DNA of 64,000 bases from contig NZ_CP036273.1 in NCBI RefSeq assembly GCF_007747215.1, forward strand, positions 6,866,322 through 6,930,321, given 5' to 3'. Every line of letters starts with the position of its first letter. Position 1 is the first letter of the stretch. The position numbers were made by a program, and so were the translations under genes. The notes beneath the pieces are model-generated. The model was not told where the DNA came from and did not search any database. It saw only the letters and a program-made list of their open reading frames with translations. Positions 28,316-37,900 of this stretch are shown here, piece after piece. This stretch comes from Urbifossiella limnaea (GTDB lineage Bacteria; Planctomycetota; Planctomycetia; Gemmatales; Gemmataceae).

Positions 28316-29944
28316 TCACCACCCGCCGAGCCCCAGCGCGGCGCGGAACTCGGCCAAGGCCCGGAAGTAGTCCTGCCGGGCGCCGATCTCGATTATTTCG
28401 GCGTCGAACGCCGCCTGCTCCCGCAAGGTGACCCGTAGCACGTCGCTGCGGCCGAGCCGCAGTTGCTCCCGCTCGGCCCGCGCAACCAGTCGCGCCAGCT
28501 CGACCCGCTGCCGGGCCTGGCGGTGGAACTCGTAGGCGCGGTCCAACGCCGACACGGCGTCCTGAACTTCGGCCCGCACCACGTCCTCCGCCTGCCGCAG
28601 TTGGGCCTCGATCTGGGCGAGCTGCGCGCCGGCCTGGATCTCCCGCCCGCGGGCGTCGCGCCGCTGGAGCGGTAGCTGCATCGCCACCCCGGCGTTCAGG
28701 GTCGTCCGGTCGAGTCCGTTCGGGCCGGACAGCGAGCTGGTGCCGTACCCCACGTCCTGTGCCGCGGCGACGACGGCGTTGACGGCCGGGAGCGTCTGGT
28801 TCGATGCCAGGCGCAGGTCCACGGCCGCCCGCTCGCGCTGGAGCCGGAGCCGCTGCGGCTCCGGGCGGTTGGCGAGGGCGGTTCGCAGCGCCTCCTCGAA
28901 CCCGGCCGCGACCGGCTGTACCTCGGGGAACACCGGCAGCCGGTCCCGACCGGCGAGGGTCGGGCTCCCGGCCGGGTCGCGGAGAAACAGGGACAACTCG
29001 ATGGTCGCCTGCTGGAACGCCCGCTGGGCCTGCACCATCAGGCCGTTGCGCAGGGCGATGTTCTGCTGGTTGTCCACCCGCTCGATGTTCGCCGCCGGCC
29101 CGGCCTCGACGCGCACCCGCAACTGCTCGTCGCGCTCGACCGCCAGCCGCACCAGCTCCTCGGCCACCTTGAGCCGGTGGCCGGCCCCGACCCAGGCCCA
29201 GTAGGTGCGGGCCGCGGCCCGCTGGAAGTCGAGCCGCTGGCGGTGGATCACCGGCTCGGCGATCTGGGTGTCGAGCCGGGCCTGCTGGATCGCCGCCCGG
29301 GGGCGGTCGATCTCGCGCCCCTGGAGGAGGGGGATGCTCACCCCGGCCCGGAACTCGCCGCCGTCGGCCGTCTTCTGGCCGAGGTTGTAGGTCGGGAAGG
29401 TGCCGTACCCGTTGCGGTACCCGGCGAACACCCCGAGCCCGGCCACCGGGATCCCCTGGCTGACGCCGAGGCCGCTGCGGAAGTTGTCGTACGTGGTCCC
29501 CTGCCCCTCGGCGGAGGCGGCGAGGTTCAGGTCGAACGCGCCCATCGCGGAGAGGAGCCGCCCGCCGGCCGCCACGCGCTCCTGCTCGACCGCCCGCAAC
29601 AGCGGGTAGTGCTGCTCCACCGCGGTCAACACCTCGTCCAGCCCGAGCGGCCCGCCGGCGCTCGGCGGCGCGCCGGCGATCGGCGTGGCGTCCGTCGGCG
29701 GCGCGGGCGGTGCGGACTTCGGCGCGGGCTCGACCGGGCGCGGCGGCGGGAGGGCTGGCTGGGCGGCGAACTTGTCGGCCGGCTCGGCGTGCGCGGCCGG
29801 AACGACCCCCGGCCGCGCCGGGGCCGCCGTCGTTGCCCGCACCCCGGCCGGGGCCGCGGAGGCCCACGACGGGTCCGACGACACGGTGCGGCAGCCGGCC
29901 CCGGCGAGGACGGCGGCGAGGATTGCGGTCCGGGTCGGGGTCAC
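28316..29944 (-). CDS. TolC-family outer-membrane channel of the ABC exporter
   Basis: 542 residues. A short signal sequence ends in a possible lipid-attachment Cys (LAAVLAGAGC), followed by an Ala/Pro-rich linker and two outer-membrane efflux protein repeats, the first starting with LGLDEVLTAVEQHYPLLRAV. It starts at GTG 29944, overlapping the adaptor stop by four bases (GTGA), the same coupling seen between the other genes of this operon. It provides the outer-membrane duct for the ABC transporter and adaptor. The lipobox is imperfect (Gly at -3), so lipidation is uncertain. Confidence 0.9.
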   Translation of the reverse strand: MTPTRTAILAAVLAGAGCRTVSSDPSWASAAPAGVRATTAAPARPGVVPAAHAEPADKFAAQPALPPPRPVEPAPKSAPPAPPTDATPIAGAPPSAGGPLGLDEVLTAVEQHYPLLRAVEQERVAAGGRLLSAMGAFDLNLAASAEGQGTTYDNFRSGLGVSQGIPVAGLGVFAGYRNGYGTFPTYNLGQKTADGGEFRAGVSIPLLQGREIDRPRAAIQQARLDTQIAEPVIHRQRLDFQRAAARTYWAWVGAGHRLKVAEELVRLAVERDEQLRVRVEAGPAANIERVDNQQNIALRNGLMVQAQRAFQQATIELSLFLRDPAGSPTLAGRDRLPVFPEVQPVAAGFEEALRTALANRPEPQRLRLQRERAAVDLRLASNQTLPAVNAVVAAAQDVGYGTSSLSGPNGLDRTTLNAGVAMQLPLQRRDARGREIQAGAQLAQIEAQLRQAEDVVRAEVQDAVSALDRAYEFHRQARQRVELARLVARAEREQLRLGRSDVLRVTLREQAAFDAEIIEIGARQDYFRALAEFRAALGLGGW

Positions 29945-31317
29945 TTCGTCTTCACCTTGGGCGGCTTGCTTTCGTCCTTGTCCGGCGGCTTGGGGGCGAC
30001 CACCGGCGGGAACCCGTTCAACTGCCGCCACAACTCGTACCCGAGCGTGACGCGGTTCAGGAACACCCACCCGACGGCCTGGTTCCCCTGGCGCAGGTAC
30101 AACCCTTCCGGCCAGCGGTCGCCGGCGAACAGTTCGTCCGGCTCGACGAGGATGCGGAACCGGCCGTTCCCGTCGTCCGTCGCGTCGATCTGGCGGACCC
30201 GGCCGCCGAACGTCCCGATCGCGACCGACGGCCAGCCGGCGAACTGGACGCCGGGCCACCCCTCGAACTGGAGCCGCACGTGCGGCCCCCGCCCGGTCTG
30301 CTCCATGTGCGCGGCGATGAGCGGGGCGTCCACCCCGTCCACCAGCAGCTCGACCACCCGGTCGGTGGCGTCGGGGACGATCACCGCCAGCTCGTCGCCC
30401 TCCTTGACGAACTGCCCGCCGGCCCCGGCGTTCGCGCTGATGCGGAAGATCACCCCGTCGGTCGGGGCCCGCACGAACCGGGCCTTGAACCGCTCGATCC
30501 GGTTCTCGATCTCCTGCAACTCCCGCTCGACCGAGAACCGGTTCTGCTCGGCCCGGTGGAGGTCGCGGTGGGCCAGGGCCACGGCCGACAGCCCCGTCGC
30601 CCCGGCCTGGAGGACGAGCGAGTCGGCCGTCAGTACCGCCGCCTCGGCCCGCTTCAGCTCGGCGTCGGCCCGGGTCACGTCGGTCAGCGCCCGGTCGGCC
30701 TTCGCCTTCGCGTCGTCCCGGCTCAGCTCCGACTCCAGCCCGCCGAACTGCTTGTCCCGGAACAGCCGGTCGAACATCTCGTACCGGCGCTTCTCGAAGG
30801 TCGCCGCAAACTCGTTGTTCTTCCGCGCCTGCCGGGACACGTCCACCAGCAGTGCCGCGGCGTCGCGGTTGGCCTTCGCGGCGGCGACGGCCGCGTCCAT
30901 CGCCTGCTCCTGGGCCTTGACCGACCGCAGTTGCTCGGCCAGCTCGTCCGTCGCGGCGTCCTTGCGACTGAAGAGAAACTTCCGCTGCGCGTCCAGCCGC
31001 TCGGCCAGGCCGGGGTCGTTATCGTCAATATCGACAATCGGGTCGCCGGCCTTCACCTTCGATCCCTCGACGACGTACCACTTCTTCACCTGCCCGCCGA
31101 CCAGGGCGGTGACCACCTGCTTCCGCTCGGTCGGCGCGAAGGCGACGATTTGCCCGCGGCCGCGGACCGTCTGCTGCCACGGCACGAACACCAGAACAAG
31201 CGGGGCGGCCACGAAGGTCAGGAGTAGGAGCCGGCCGACCCACCGGGCCGGCCGCGGGGTACGAGCCGCATCCAGGCTGGCGAACGGGACCGCCGGGGAG
31301 AACGCGGGCGCGGTCAT
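29941..31317 (-). CDS. HlyD-family periplasmic adaptor of the ABC exporter
   Basis: 458 residues. A membrane helix near residues 28-48 is followed by a first lipoyl half (VVEGSKVKAGDPIVDIDDND), a long coiled coil of about 180 residues rich in Ala, Lys, Glu and Asp, a second lipoyl half (FVRAPTDGVIFRISANAG), and a beta-barrel segment, then a Lys/Pro tail. This is the adaptor of an ABC-type, type I-like export system rather than an RND system. ATG 31317 overlaps the ABC gene stop by four bases. The Lys/Pro-rich C-terminus (PKPPDKDESKPPKVKTK) probably extends into the periplasm. Confidence 0.9.
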   Translation of the reverse strand: MTAPAFSPAVPFASLDAARTPRPARWVGRLLLLTFVAAPLVLVFVPWQQTVRGRGQIVAFAPTERKQVVTALVGGQVKKWYVVEGSKVKAGDPIVDIDDNDPGLAERLDAQRKFLFSRKDAATDELAEQLRSVKAQEQAMDAAVAAAKANRDAAALLVDVSRQARKNNEFAATFEKRRYEMFDRLFRDKQFGGLESELSRDDAKAKADRALTDVTRADAELKRAEAAVLTADSLVLQAGATGLSAVALAHRDLHRAEQNRFSVERELQEIENRIERFKARFVRAPTDGVIFRISANAGAGGQFVKEGDELAVIVPDATDRVVELLVDGVDAPLIAAHMEQTGRGPHVRLQFEGWPGVQFAGWPSVAIGTFGGRVRQIDATDDGNGRFRILVEPDELFAGDRWPEGLYLRQGNQAVGWVFLNRVTLGYELWRQLNGFPPVVAPKPPDKDESKPPKVKTK

Positions 31318-33002
31318 ACGTGGGCCTCCGATGTGGCTGCGCCGAGCGGAATCATCCGGTCGCACCGGCCGACCACCGCCGGGTTTGCCGTGGCGACCAG
31401 GAGTGTCCAGGGGGCGGCCCGGTCGAACAGGGCGGGGAGCACATCGGCCGAGTCGAATGCGTCGAGTGTGCCGTCGAGGAGGAGGAGCCGCGGCCGGGCG
31501 GCGATCGCCCGGGCGAGCGTCAGCCGCACCGCCTGGACGCCCGACAGCGGGGCGCCATTCGGGGTGAGGACGGTGTCGAACCCCTGCGGCAGCGCTTGCA
31601 CGGTTTCGAGCAGGCCGACGGCCCGGAGCGCGTCGCGGACCGCGGCGGCCGTCAGGTCGGCCCGGCCGACCCGGAGGTTGTCGTTGATCGTCCCGGCGAA
31701 GAGTTCCGCCCCGCCGACCAACTCCACTTGCTCGCGCAGCCTGTCCGGGTCGAACACCCGCAGGTCGAGCCCGTCGAGCTCGACGACCCCGCGGTCCGGC
31801 TCCCGGAGCCCGGCGACGGTCTCGAACAGGAGCGTCTTGCCCGACCCCGGCGGGCCGAGCACCGCCACCCGCTCGCCGGCCGCGACCGCCCAGTCGGCGG
31901 GGATGGGAAGCCCCCGGCCGGACACCCGGTCCACCCCGCGGAGGTGGACGGCCATCGCCCCGCCGGGCGGCGGCGCCTCCCCGCCCTCCCGCTCCAGCGG
32001 CAGGTCGGTGAGGAGGCCGAGCTTCTCCGCCCCGGCGAGTAGGTCGTAGTACGTCTCGGCGTACTTCCCGAGCTTGGCGACCGAGCCGAGCACGACGGAC
32101 ACGATCAACTCGGCCGCGACGAGCTGGCCGAGGGTGAGCTGTTGGTTGATGACGAGGTAGCCGCCGAGGCCGAGGAGGGCGGTCCCGCCGACCGCCTGGA
32201 GCCCGAAGGCGAACAGGGTCTGCCGCCACACCACCCGGAAGTGGGCCTTGCGGGCCTTCAGGTACTCGGCCGCCAGCCGGTCGCCCTCGGCCGCCGCCAG
32301 CCGGGGGCCGCCGGCCAGCTTGATCGCCCGGTGGCGGTGGAGGAGTTCTTGCAGCCACGCGGCCACGTCGTACTTGGCGTGCGACTCGTGCAGGGCGGTC
32401 TTCACCCCGCCCCACCCGAGGCCGAGCACCAGGAACAGCACCAGCAGGATCAGCACCGCGTCGAACCCGAGCAGGAGCGGGTGGTAGAACGCGACCACCG
32501 TCAGCCCGACCACGGCCGTGACGACCAGGGCGACGCCGTCGAGCAGGAGGGTGGCCAGGGACTTCTGCACGTTCAGAATGTCGAAGAACCGGTTGGCCAG
32601 TTCCGGGCCGTACCGGCGGTCGAAGGCGTCGAGCCGGATGCGGGGGAGGCGGTAGGCATAGTCCGCGGCCACCCGCACGAACAGCCGCCGCTGGAGGCAC
32701 TCGACCACGTACACCTGCATGGCCCGGACGGCGGCCGCCAGCCCGAGGCACCCGAACAGCACGAGCGCCAGCACAACTACCGGCCAGAGGAGTACGCCGA
32801 ACGCCACGGTGTTGACCAGCGACTCGACGGCGATCGGCGTGGCCAGCGACAGCACAGCCACGGCGGCGGCGAACACCACGACGGTAGCCACGTCGCGCCG
32901 CTCGGGGCCGAGGAGGAGGGCCAGCCGGGCGTAGGGGCGGGCCGGGGCGTGGCCGTGCCCCACCTCGTGCGCCGCGGGGGGGTGCGAAGCGTGTTCACCC
33001 AT
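31314..33002 (-). CDS. ABC transporter (membrane + ATPase) with degenerate nucleotide-binding site
   Basis: 562 residues: six predicted helices in the N-terminal half (about 40-320), then the nucleotide-binding domain. Walker A is intact (GPPGSGKT, Lys389). The signature is LSGVQ rather than LSGGQ. Walker B reads LLLLDGTLDAFD: Asp510 is present, but the catalytic Glu position is Gly511. The switch His aligns with Ala in LLVATANP. These are the residues needed for hydrolysis, so a homodimer of this protein may bind ATP but hydrolyse it poorly. The N-terminus has a short His-rich tail (EVGHGHAPARPY). ATG 33002 lies 35 bases after the carbonic anhydrase stop. Confidence 0.87.
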   Translation of the reverse strand: MGEHASHPPAAHEVGHGHAPARPYARLALLLGPERRDVATVVVFAAAVAVLSLATPIAVESLVNTVAFGVLLWPVVVLALVLFGCLGLAAAVRAMQVYVVECLQRRLFVRVAADYAYRLPRIRLDAFDRRYGPELANRFFDILNVQKSLATLLLDGVALVVTAVVGLTVVAFYHPLLLGFDAVLILLVLFLVLGLGWGGVKTALHESHAKYDVAAWLQELLHRHRAIKLAGGPRLAAAEGDRLAAEYLKARKAHFRVVWRQTLFAFGLQAVGGTALLGLGGYLVINQQLTLGQLVAAELIVSVVLGSVAKLGKYAETYYDLLAGAEKLGLLTDLPLEREGGEAPPPGGAMAVHLRGVDRVSGRGLPIPADWAVAAGERVAVLGPPGSGKTLLFETVAGLREPDRGVVELDGLDLRVFDPDRLREQVELVGGAELFAGTINDNLRVGRADLTAAAVRDALRAVGLLETVQALPQGFDTVLTPNGAPLSGVQAVRLTLARAIAARPRLLLLDGTLDAFDSADVLPALFDRAAPWTLLVATANPAVVGRCDRMIPLGAATSEAHV

Positions 33003-33037
33003 GTCTCGGCTCACGTCGGGACAGTGACCGGGGGCGG

Positions 33038-33613
33038 TCACAACTCCACCGGCGACACCCGCCCGGTAGAGATATCGTAGACGCCGCCGGCCACGTCCAG
33101 CCTCCCGCCCCGGACCAACCGGGCGATCACCGGGGACGCCTCGCGGAGCACGTCCATCTGGTTGCGCACGTTCTCCCGGACGGCCGCCTCCACGTCCCCG
33201 CCGGCGGTGCGCACCGCCGGCCGGATGTGGTAGAATAGCGAGCTGATCGACCCAGGCACCGGCTCCGCCCTCACCGCCGCGGTCACCGCCCCGCACGCGG
33301 TGTGGCCGAGGACGAAGAGCACCTTCGCCCCCAACACCTCCGTGGCGAACTCCAGGCTGGCGGTCACCTCCGGGGTCGAGACGTTCCCGGCGATGCGGGT
33401 GACGAACAGGTCGCCGAACCCCTGGTCGAACACGATCTCGACCGGCACCCGGCTGTCCGCACACCCGAGGAAGGCGGCGAACGGCTTCTGGGCCGGTGCC
33501 ACGGCGCGAAGACGACTCAGGTCGCGGTGCGGCGCGGCCGGCCGGCCGGCCGCGAACCGCTCGTTGCCGGCGTACAGCAGGGCCAGCGCTTCGGCCGGGC
33601 TCGGGTGGGTCAT
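33038..33613 (-). CDS. beta-class carbonic anhydrase
   Basis: 191 residues with the full beta-class signature: Cys51, Asp53 and Arg55 in GCADSRVP, and His104 and Cys107 in GHTACG, the zinc ligands plus the Asp-Arg dyad. It interconverts carbon dioxide and bicarbonate. No signal peptide is seen, so it is probably cytoplasmic. It is the first gene of an operon whose other members build a tripartite ABC exporter, an unusual association. Just upstream lies a perfect 21-bp hairpin. The start ATG 33613 has a CCGGAG site seven bases before it. Confidence 0.93.
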   Translation of the reverse strand: MTHPSPAEALALLYAGNERFAAGRPAAPHRDLSRLRAVAPAQKPFAAFLGCADSRVPVEIVFDQGFGDLFVTRIAGNVSTPEVTASLEFATEVLGAKVLFVLGHTACGAVTAAVRAEPVPGSISSLFYHIRPAVRTAGGDVEAAVRENVRNQMDVLREASPVIARLVRGGRLDVAGGVYDISTGRVSPVEL

Positions 33614-33633
33614 CGGTGCTCCGGGAAACGGAA

Positions 33634-33679
33634 ATAGGCCGGAGAAGCGCTACCACCCGGTAGCGCTTCTCCGGCCTAT
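33634..33679 (-). repeat. perfect 21-bp inverted repeat in the carbonic anhydrase leader
   Basis: Bases 33634-33654 are exactly complementary to 33659-33679, leaving a four-base loop (ACCC). Arms start ATAGGCCGGAGAAG and end in CTTCTCCGGCCTAT. The structure ends 20 bases upstream of the carbonic anhydrase ATG on the minus strand, before a TTTCCGTTTCC run and the ribosome site. It could be a terminator of upstream transcription, an mRNA-stabilising leader or a regulatory hairpin. I saw no second copy in this window. Confidence 0.75.
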
Positions 33680-33786
33680 GTCCTGCCCGGCGGGTCACGC
33701 CGGGAAGGCTGTCAGCTGTCGTCGGGCGACCGCGCGCGTGGCCGGCGGCCCGTGCCGCCCTCCCCCGCCCGATCGCGTCGAGATTA

Positions 33787-34188
33787 TTAGCCGCCCGTTC
33801 GACCGCGGTCAAGATCCCGATCGTCGTTTTCGACCGGGTCGCTGGACAGGCTGAAGACGAGGACGGACTCACCGGTCCGGGTGCTAATGTCGGTGTGGAG
33901 GCTCAGCACGCGGACGCCGAGGATGCGTTGGACGGCCTGTTCCAGGAGCTCGCGGCCGTGCTCGATCAGCTCGACCCGGAGTTGCTTGATGAGGTCGCGG
34001 CCGCGGTGTGGGTCTTCGACCTGCGCGAGCCGCTGCTCGGCCGGGGTGAGCACCCCGCGGAGGCGGACCAGGGCCACGTCCTCGACCAGGAACGTCCGCA
34101 CCTCCTGCGGCCCGCGGCCCATGTAGTCGCGCTTGAACCGGATGACCGCGGCACTGATTTCGGCCTCCAGTTCCCCCCGCGTTCGCAC
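33787..34188 (-). CDS. DUF2294 family protein
   Basis: 133 residues. The sequence LEAEISAAVIRFKRDYMGRG near the N-terminus and the VRLRGVLTPAEQRL motif are the recognised DUF2294 signature, a small cytoplasmic family of unknown function. It starts with GTG at 34188 after GGTGGGGG. The C-terminus (about 20 residues) is acidic and Arg-rich. The gene is transcribed toward the carbonic anhydrase operon from 108 bases upstream of its hairpin and could be cotranscribed with it. Confidence 0.75.
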   Translation of the reverse strand: MRTRGELEAEISAAVIRFKRDYMGRGPQEVRTFLVEDVALVRLRGVLTPAEQRLAQVEDPHRGRDLIKQLRVELIEHGRELLEQAVQRILGVRVLSLHTDISTRTGESVLVFSLSSDPVENDDRDLDRGRTGG

Positions 34189-34985
34189 GCCGCCCCCACC
34201 GTCCCGGCCGGCACGCGGTTCGTGCCGGTTATGCTGCTGTTATACGGCGCTGCCTCAAGTCCCGTGGCGAACCGGATCTCGGTCCCGGAGCGGACGGAGG
34301 GCACGAGGTCGCGGGCGAGTTGGCTCCGCGGCACCCGGGAGGATGGTGCAGGCAGCGACGCAGGCCGCTTCGTGGGTGCTAATGGACGTGGGGAGGGCCG
34401 ACAGGTACAGCCCCGCGCCCCTCCGTGCCTGCGCCGCCCGGCCCGCCGTCGTAGTGCCGGCCAACGGGGACGACCCGATGGGCGACGCCCGGCAGGCGGC
34501 GGGGACGGGGCAGCCGCCCGCTTGGCCGCGGCTGGTTTGTCGCCGGCTGTCGCGACCGCAGATTGACACTTTTCGCGCGACCGGGCAAGTACCACGTCCG
34601 GAGGCTCCCGCCAGACAGCCGCCGGCCGGTCCCGCCAAAGGTCGCTGAGGGCCACCGACACCTCGGAGGTGTCCCGTGACCACGGCCGACGCGGGCCGGC
34701 CGACGTACACCCCGTCGGCCGGCACCGCCCCGCCGAACACGTCGAGGTCGGTCGCGGCCGGCTCTCCGCCGCCGGCGAAGTCCTCGCCCGAGGTACAGCC
34801 AGAACCGTGCGGGCACCACCTCCGACCGCGGGAGACGTGACTGACTCGAGCAACTCATCGTGGGCAGCGGTCGCCGTTGCAGGTCGTCCCCGAGAGTGCC
34901 GGGCGCCGTTGGGTGCGAGCCGAGCGGCCGCGGCCGACTCCCTCCGCCGATGGCCGTCGGCCGAGTCCCCACCACAGGGCTTCCG
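34189..34985. other. 797-base gap without a recognisable gene
   Basis: Six frames were read. Several long open frames exist on both strands, as expected at this base composition, but none shows family motifs, a ribosome site or plausible amino-acid composition. No repeats, tRNA-like folds or insertion-sequence ends were noticed. It separates the DUF2294 gene from the end of the long chimeric frame. Confidence 0.4.
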
Positions 34986-37900
34986 TCACATTTTCTCCCG
35001 CGGCGGCGGGGCGGCCGGAGGCGGATACTTCGCCCGCTCGGCCCGCCACCGCGCCGCGTCGTCCGGCTTGTCCGTCGCGGTGTAGAAGTCGATCAGACGG
35101 TCGAGGGCCTCGGGGATTCGGGATTCCTCCCGCGGGTCCAGGAAGTACTCCCGCTGCTTCAGGCCCGCGTAGCCCTTCACCAGCAGCGGCTCGGCCTCGG
35201 CGTACTTCTTCTGACGCAGCAGAGCCTCCCCGAGCAGCGACTGGGTCTCGAAGGTCGGCCACTGGTTGGGCCAGTTCTTCTCCCGAATGGTCCCGCACTC
35301 CCGGAGCGGCGCTTCCGCGTCGGACCATTTCTTCTGCGCGAGGTAGGCGCGGCCGAGTAGGGCGAGCAGGTCGGCCTTGCTGTCGGCGACTTCGTCCTCG
35401 TCCTTCGCCGTCCGGAGGATTTCCAGTTGCTCGCGGCACGTGGTGACGACTTTGGCGTGCTCCCCCGCCACCGCGTAGACGTCGAGCAGTTGCTGCCTCA
35501 CCCCTTCGTCCGTCGCGGCCCCCTCCTCGAGCACCGCGATCGCCTCCTTGTGGCGGCCCGTGTCCTTGTAGGCCAGCCCCAGCATCCCCATCGCGTGCGG
35601 CGCCTCCGGGTCCTGGTTCGCCTTCCGAATCTTCACCACGTCTTCCAGTAGGAGGATGGCTTTCCCGGCCTGGCCCGTCTGGTGGTAGAATCGGCCGAGT
35701 TCGTCCATGACCTGGACCGTGGCGGGGTCCTCGGGCCCGTGCCTGGTCCTGCTGACGGCGAGGAGCTCGACGAGGACCGGAATCGCCTCGTCCCGCTTCC
35801 CGGTCTGCAAGTGCTCCTGGGCCAGGGTTTCCAGAGCCGCGAATCCGTCCGCGTCCGCCTGGTCGAGCACGGCCTTGTGCTCGCCCGGCGGGACGAGTTT
35901 GAGGTAGAACGCGGCCGCGAACTCGTCCCTGGCCAGCCGCGCCGCCAGGTAGCCGGCCCGATACCGCGCCAGGTTCGGTTGCGATTGCAGTCGGCGTTCG
36001 GCGGCGTCCTCCGGGTCCGGCTGCAGCGGGAGCACTTCGGCGCGGCCTTGGAGGTGGCGGACGAAGTAGCGCCCGTCGGGGCTGGTCCGCTCGCAGAGGA
36101 CCGTTCTGGGAACCGCTTCTCCCTTCAGTTCTTGACCCGAGCGCGCGTCCCACACCTTCGAGGCCTGGTCGAACCCCTCGGTGACGATCCGCGTTCCGTC
36201 GGTGGAGAAGGCACAGCGCTGGTGCGGGCCGGTCTGGAATTCGACGAGTTCCGCCCCGGTCCGGGCGTCCCACACCTTCACCGTCGGCTGGTTCCCGCCG
36301 CTGGCGATCCGGGCGCCGTCCGCACTGAACGCCAGGGAGATCTCGCCCCTCTCCCGCTTGCCCCCTTGCAGTTCGTGGAGGGTGCTTCCGGTTCGGGCGT
36401 CTGACAACCGGACCGTCCCGTCCTGACTGGCGGTCGCCACTCGCGTGCCGTCCGGGCTGAACGCCGCGGTCATGATGATGGACGAGCCCCCCGCCAGTTC
36501 GACCCCCGGCGCCCGCGTCGGCGCGTCCCACACCATGACCTCGCTCGGCTTGCCGTCGGTCCTGCGGGCGGAGGTGAGAAGCTGACGGCCGTCCGCGCGG
36601 AACGCGACGCTCGTCACGGCGCCGGTGTGGGACTTGAGTTCGGCGAGCGTCGTCCCGGTCCGCGCGTCCCACACCCGAACCGTGTGGTCCATGCTGCCGG
36701 TGACGACGCGCCTGCCGTCCGGGCTGAACGCGACGCTGGTCACGCCGCCCGTGTGACCTTTCAACTCGACGAGGGCCGCCCCGGTCGCCGCGTCCCGGAC
36801 CGCCGCGGTCTTGTTGTTGTGGGCCGTGGCGATCCGGGTGCCGTCCGGGCTGAACGCCACGCCCAGCACCGAGGAGTTGACCTTGACGGTGACGAGGGCC
36901 TGGCCCGACTTGGCGTCCCAGACCTTCAACTCATCCCCGTGGCTGGTGGTGTGCCTCACGCCCCCGGTGACGACCTGGGCGGCGGTCGCATCCTCCCCCC
37001 CGAGCCGGGTGAGCAGCTCGTCGAGTGACAGGACGAGGCCCGGATCCTCGGCCAGCGAGCCGGCCTGGTCGAGCAGTTCGAGGCGGACCCGGCCGCCGCC
37101 GCCGCGCTTCTGGCGGTTGTTGTCGCTGGCGTGGTTGACCAGCACCCGGCGCATGGCCTCGGCGGCGGCGGCGAAGAAGTGCCCGCGGTCGTCCCACCGG
37201 GCGGCGTCGGCCGGGCCGACGAGCCGCAGGTACGCCTCGTGGACGAGTGCGGTCGGCGGGAGGGTGTGGTCCGGCGGCTCGGCGGCCATGCGGGCGGCCG
37301 CGAGCTTCCGCAACTCGTCGTACACGAGCGGCAGCAGGTCCGCGGCGGCCGCGCGGTCGCCGGCCGCCGCGGCATCGAGCAGGCGGGTCACGTCGGACAT
37401 GCGGCCAGCATACCCGGCCCGACCGAGGACGCAACCTGGCGACGCACGCTCGGGATCGGCTCGGAGGTGGCTGCCGGGATCTCCTTCGCATTCCCGACGC
37501 TCGCGGCTTCGCCAACCGCCACAAGGTAGCGAGTGAGCGTCTCGAGCCGGGCTGCGCGGCGTCAGCTCCCGCGGAGGAGGGGCAACCGGTAGTAGGAAGC
37601 GCTGTCGGTAGGGCGGCCCGAACTGGTCGGGGTCGAGGCGAGCCGCTTCCGCGAACGCCGCCCGCCCGGCCGCGGCGTCGCCCGACTCCGCCAGCGCGAG
37701 CCCGAGAGCGGCGTGGGCGGGGGCGTGTCGGGGGTTCAAGCGGATCACCTCCCGGTACGCCGCGACGGCCCCGCGCACGTCCCCGGACGCCCGTAGCAAC
37801 TCCGCAAGGCAGGCGTGGGCGGGGAGGAGGTCGGGGTTGGTGCGAACGGCCTGTCGGAAGGCCGCGACCGCCCCCGGCCCGTCCCCCGTCGCCGCCAGCG

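Noticed and set aside
34189-34985. Several minus-strand frames up to 198 codons in the 797-base gap
   Set aside because: No recognisable motif, signal peptide or ribosome site, and amino-acid composition typical of non-coding high-G+C sequence.
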